Source: Planctomycetota bacterium
GTDB taxonomy: Bacteria; Planctomycetota; B15-G4
Assembly (NCBI GenBank): GCA_029259745.1
Contig: JAJDEO010000017.1
Span: 62,001 to 126,000 of the forward strand
DNA: 64,000 nt
Direction of reading: 5' to 3'
Each line of letters begins with the position of its first letter. The stretch's first letter is position 1. Shown piece by piece: positions 63,521 to 64,000 of this stretch. The notes under the pieces are model-generated. The model did no database searches, was not told where the DNA came from, and saw only the letters and a program-made list of their open reading frames with translations. Position numbers and translations under genes: made by a program.

Positions 63521-64000
63521 GTGGAAACCCCCACCGAACACGTCCCGCTCTTTCCCCTCCCGCATGGGGTGTTGCTGCCGCTCGAGCTGCTGCGTCTGCA
63601 CGTCTTCGAGCCGCGCTATCGCCGCATGATGGAAGTGGTGCGCGAACGTGATCGACTGATCGCGATCGCCACGCTCGTCCCGGGCTACGAGAACACCGAG
63701 GACCCGCGCCCGGTCGGGAGCGTGGTCGGGCTCGGCCGGGTCGTCAAAGATCGCATCAACCCGGATGGCACATCCGACATCACGGTGCACGGCCTCATGC
63801 GCGGCCTGATCACCGAAGAGGTTTCGCTCGACGAGCCGTTCCGCGAAGTCGTCGTGAAGCCGCAACCCGAGAAGGACGGTCACCCCGTCGAAGCGTTCCG
63901 TGAAGCGCGACGATTGCTGACGTATCTGGCGCAGCGCATTCGCACGCCTCGGTTCAGCTACGACCTCACGCAGGCCATCGAGGTCGGCACACTCGTCGAC
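63521..64000 (+). CDS. LON substrate-binding-domain protein, partial
   Basis: 160 codons are visible and the gene runs off the right edge. Starts METPTEHVPLFPLPHGVLLPLE and continues FEPRYRRMMEVV; the LFPL..V.LP.E.L.L.VFEPRYR pattern is the N-terminal domain of Lon proteases and of stand-alone COG2802 proteins. The protease ATPase part is not seen, so full Lon and stand-alone domain both remain possible; the short linker to the next domain is not in view. Confidence 0.82.
   Translation, partial: METPTEHVPLFPLPHGVLLPLELLRLHVFEPRYRRMMEVVRERDRLIAIATLVPGYENTEDPRPVGSVVGLGRVVKDRINPDGTSDITVHGLMRGLITEEVSLDEPFREVVVKPQPEKDGHPVEAFREARRLLTYLAQRIRTPRFSYDLTQAIEVGTLVD

Overview
The window looks like chromosomal DNA of a high-GC member of the Planctomycetota. 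This is inferred from gene content: an ECF-type sigma factor beside a membrane-anchored serine/threonine kinase, a b6-type cytochrome b split into two genes next to a very large multihaem cytochrome c, FG-GAP/VCBS repeat secreted proteins, DUF1579, and many lipoprotein signals. Base composition is strongly GC throughout, so most overlapping reading frames are shadows. Genes are tightly packed, with many 4-bp ATGA/GTGA start-stop overlaps. No rRNA, tRNA, CRISPR array, prophage or intact transposase gene was seen.

Layout. (1) 0-8 kb: end of an EboE-like gene, a cysteine-dioxygenase-type cupin with its own promoter and terminator, aldehyde dehydrogenase, a DUF1579 lipoprotein, a DinB protein, then DEAD-box helicase, rsgA and a CobW-family metallochaperone. 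Two non-coding inverted-repeat elements lie here (176 bp and 160 bp). (2) 8-15.5 kb, minus strand: a quinol:cytochrome c oxidoreductase cluster (HEAT-repeat membrane protein, Rieske protein, cytochrome b N-half, cytochrome b C-half, octahaem cytochrome c). (3) 15.6-22 kb, plus: ABC transporter pair, PDZ lipoprotein, two FG-GAP proteins and a small lipoprotein, translationally coupled. (4) 22-33.8 kb: TANGO2-like protein, MBL-rhodanese protein, MscS channel, rfbC, a thioesterase, the sigma factor/kinase pair and a GH26-like lipoprotein. (5) 33.9-43 kb, minus: an eight-gene arginine operon argG-X-argC-argD-argF'-argB-argE-argH, where X is an uncharacterised P-loop protein and argF' looks like an acetyl/succinyl-ornithine carbamoyltransferase. 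This implies carbamoylation of N-acylated ornithine followed by deacylation of N-acylcitrulline. (6) 43.2-48.2 kb, minus: citrate synthase, then cytochrome-oxidase assembly genes (DUF420, a ctaB-Sco fusion, a reduced ctaA, a cupredoxin). (7) 48.4-51.8 kb: groEL, groES, a lone receiver protein, thiE. (8) 52-57.1 kb: a 1595-residue Gly-rich lipoprotein and, convergent to it, a small selenoprotein gene. (9) 57.2-64 kb: ligA, queA, a zinc-finger protein, pdxS-pdxT-nth and the start of a LON-domain protein.

The most notable hidden feature is the small minus-strand gene at 56855-57100. It encodes a SelT/W/H (Rdx) protein whose CxxC motif reads C-A-V-UGA and which becomes a full-length family member if the UGA is read as selenocysteine. 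A stem-loop of bacterial SECIS type follows the UGA at the right distance. Other notable signals are a recurring -10-like hexamer 7-8 nt upstream of start codons (probable leaderless mRNAs), the two inverted-repeat elements, the domain fusion ctaB-Sco, the P-loop orphan in the arginine operon and paired half-sites upstream of argG.
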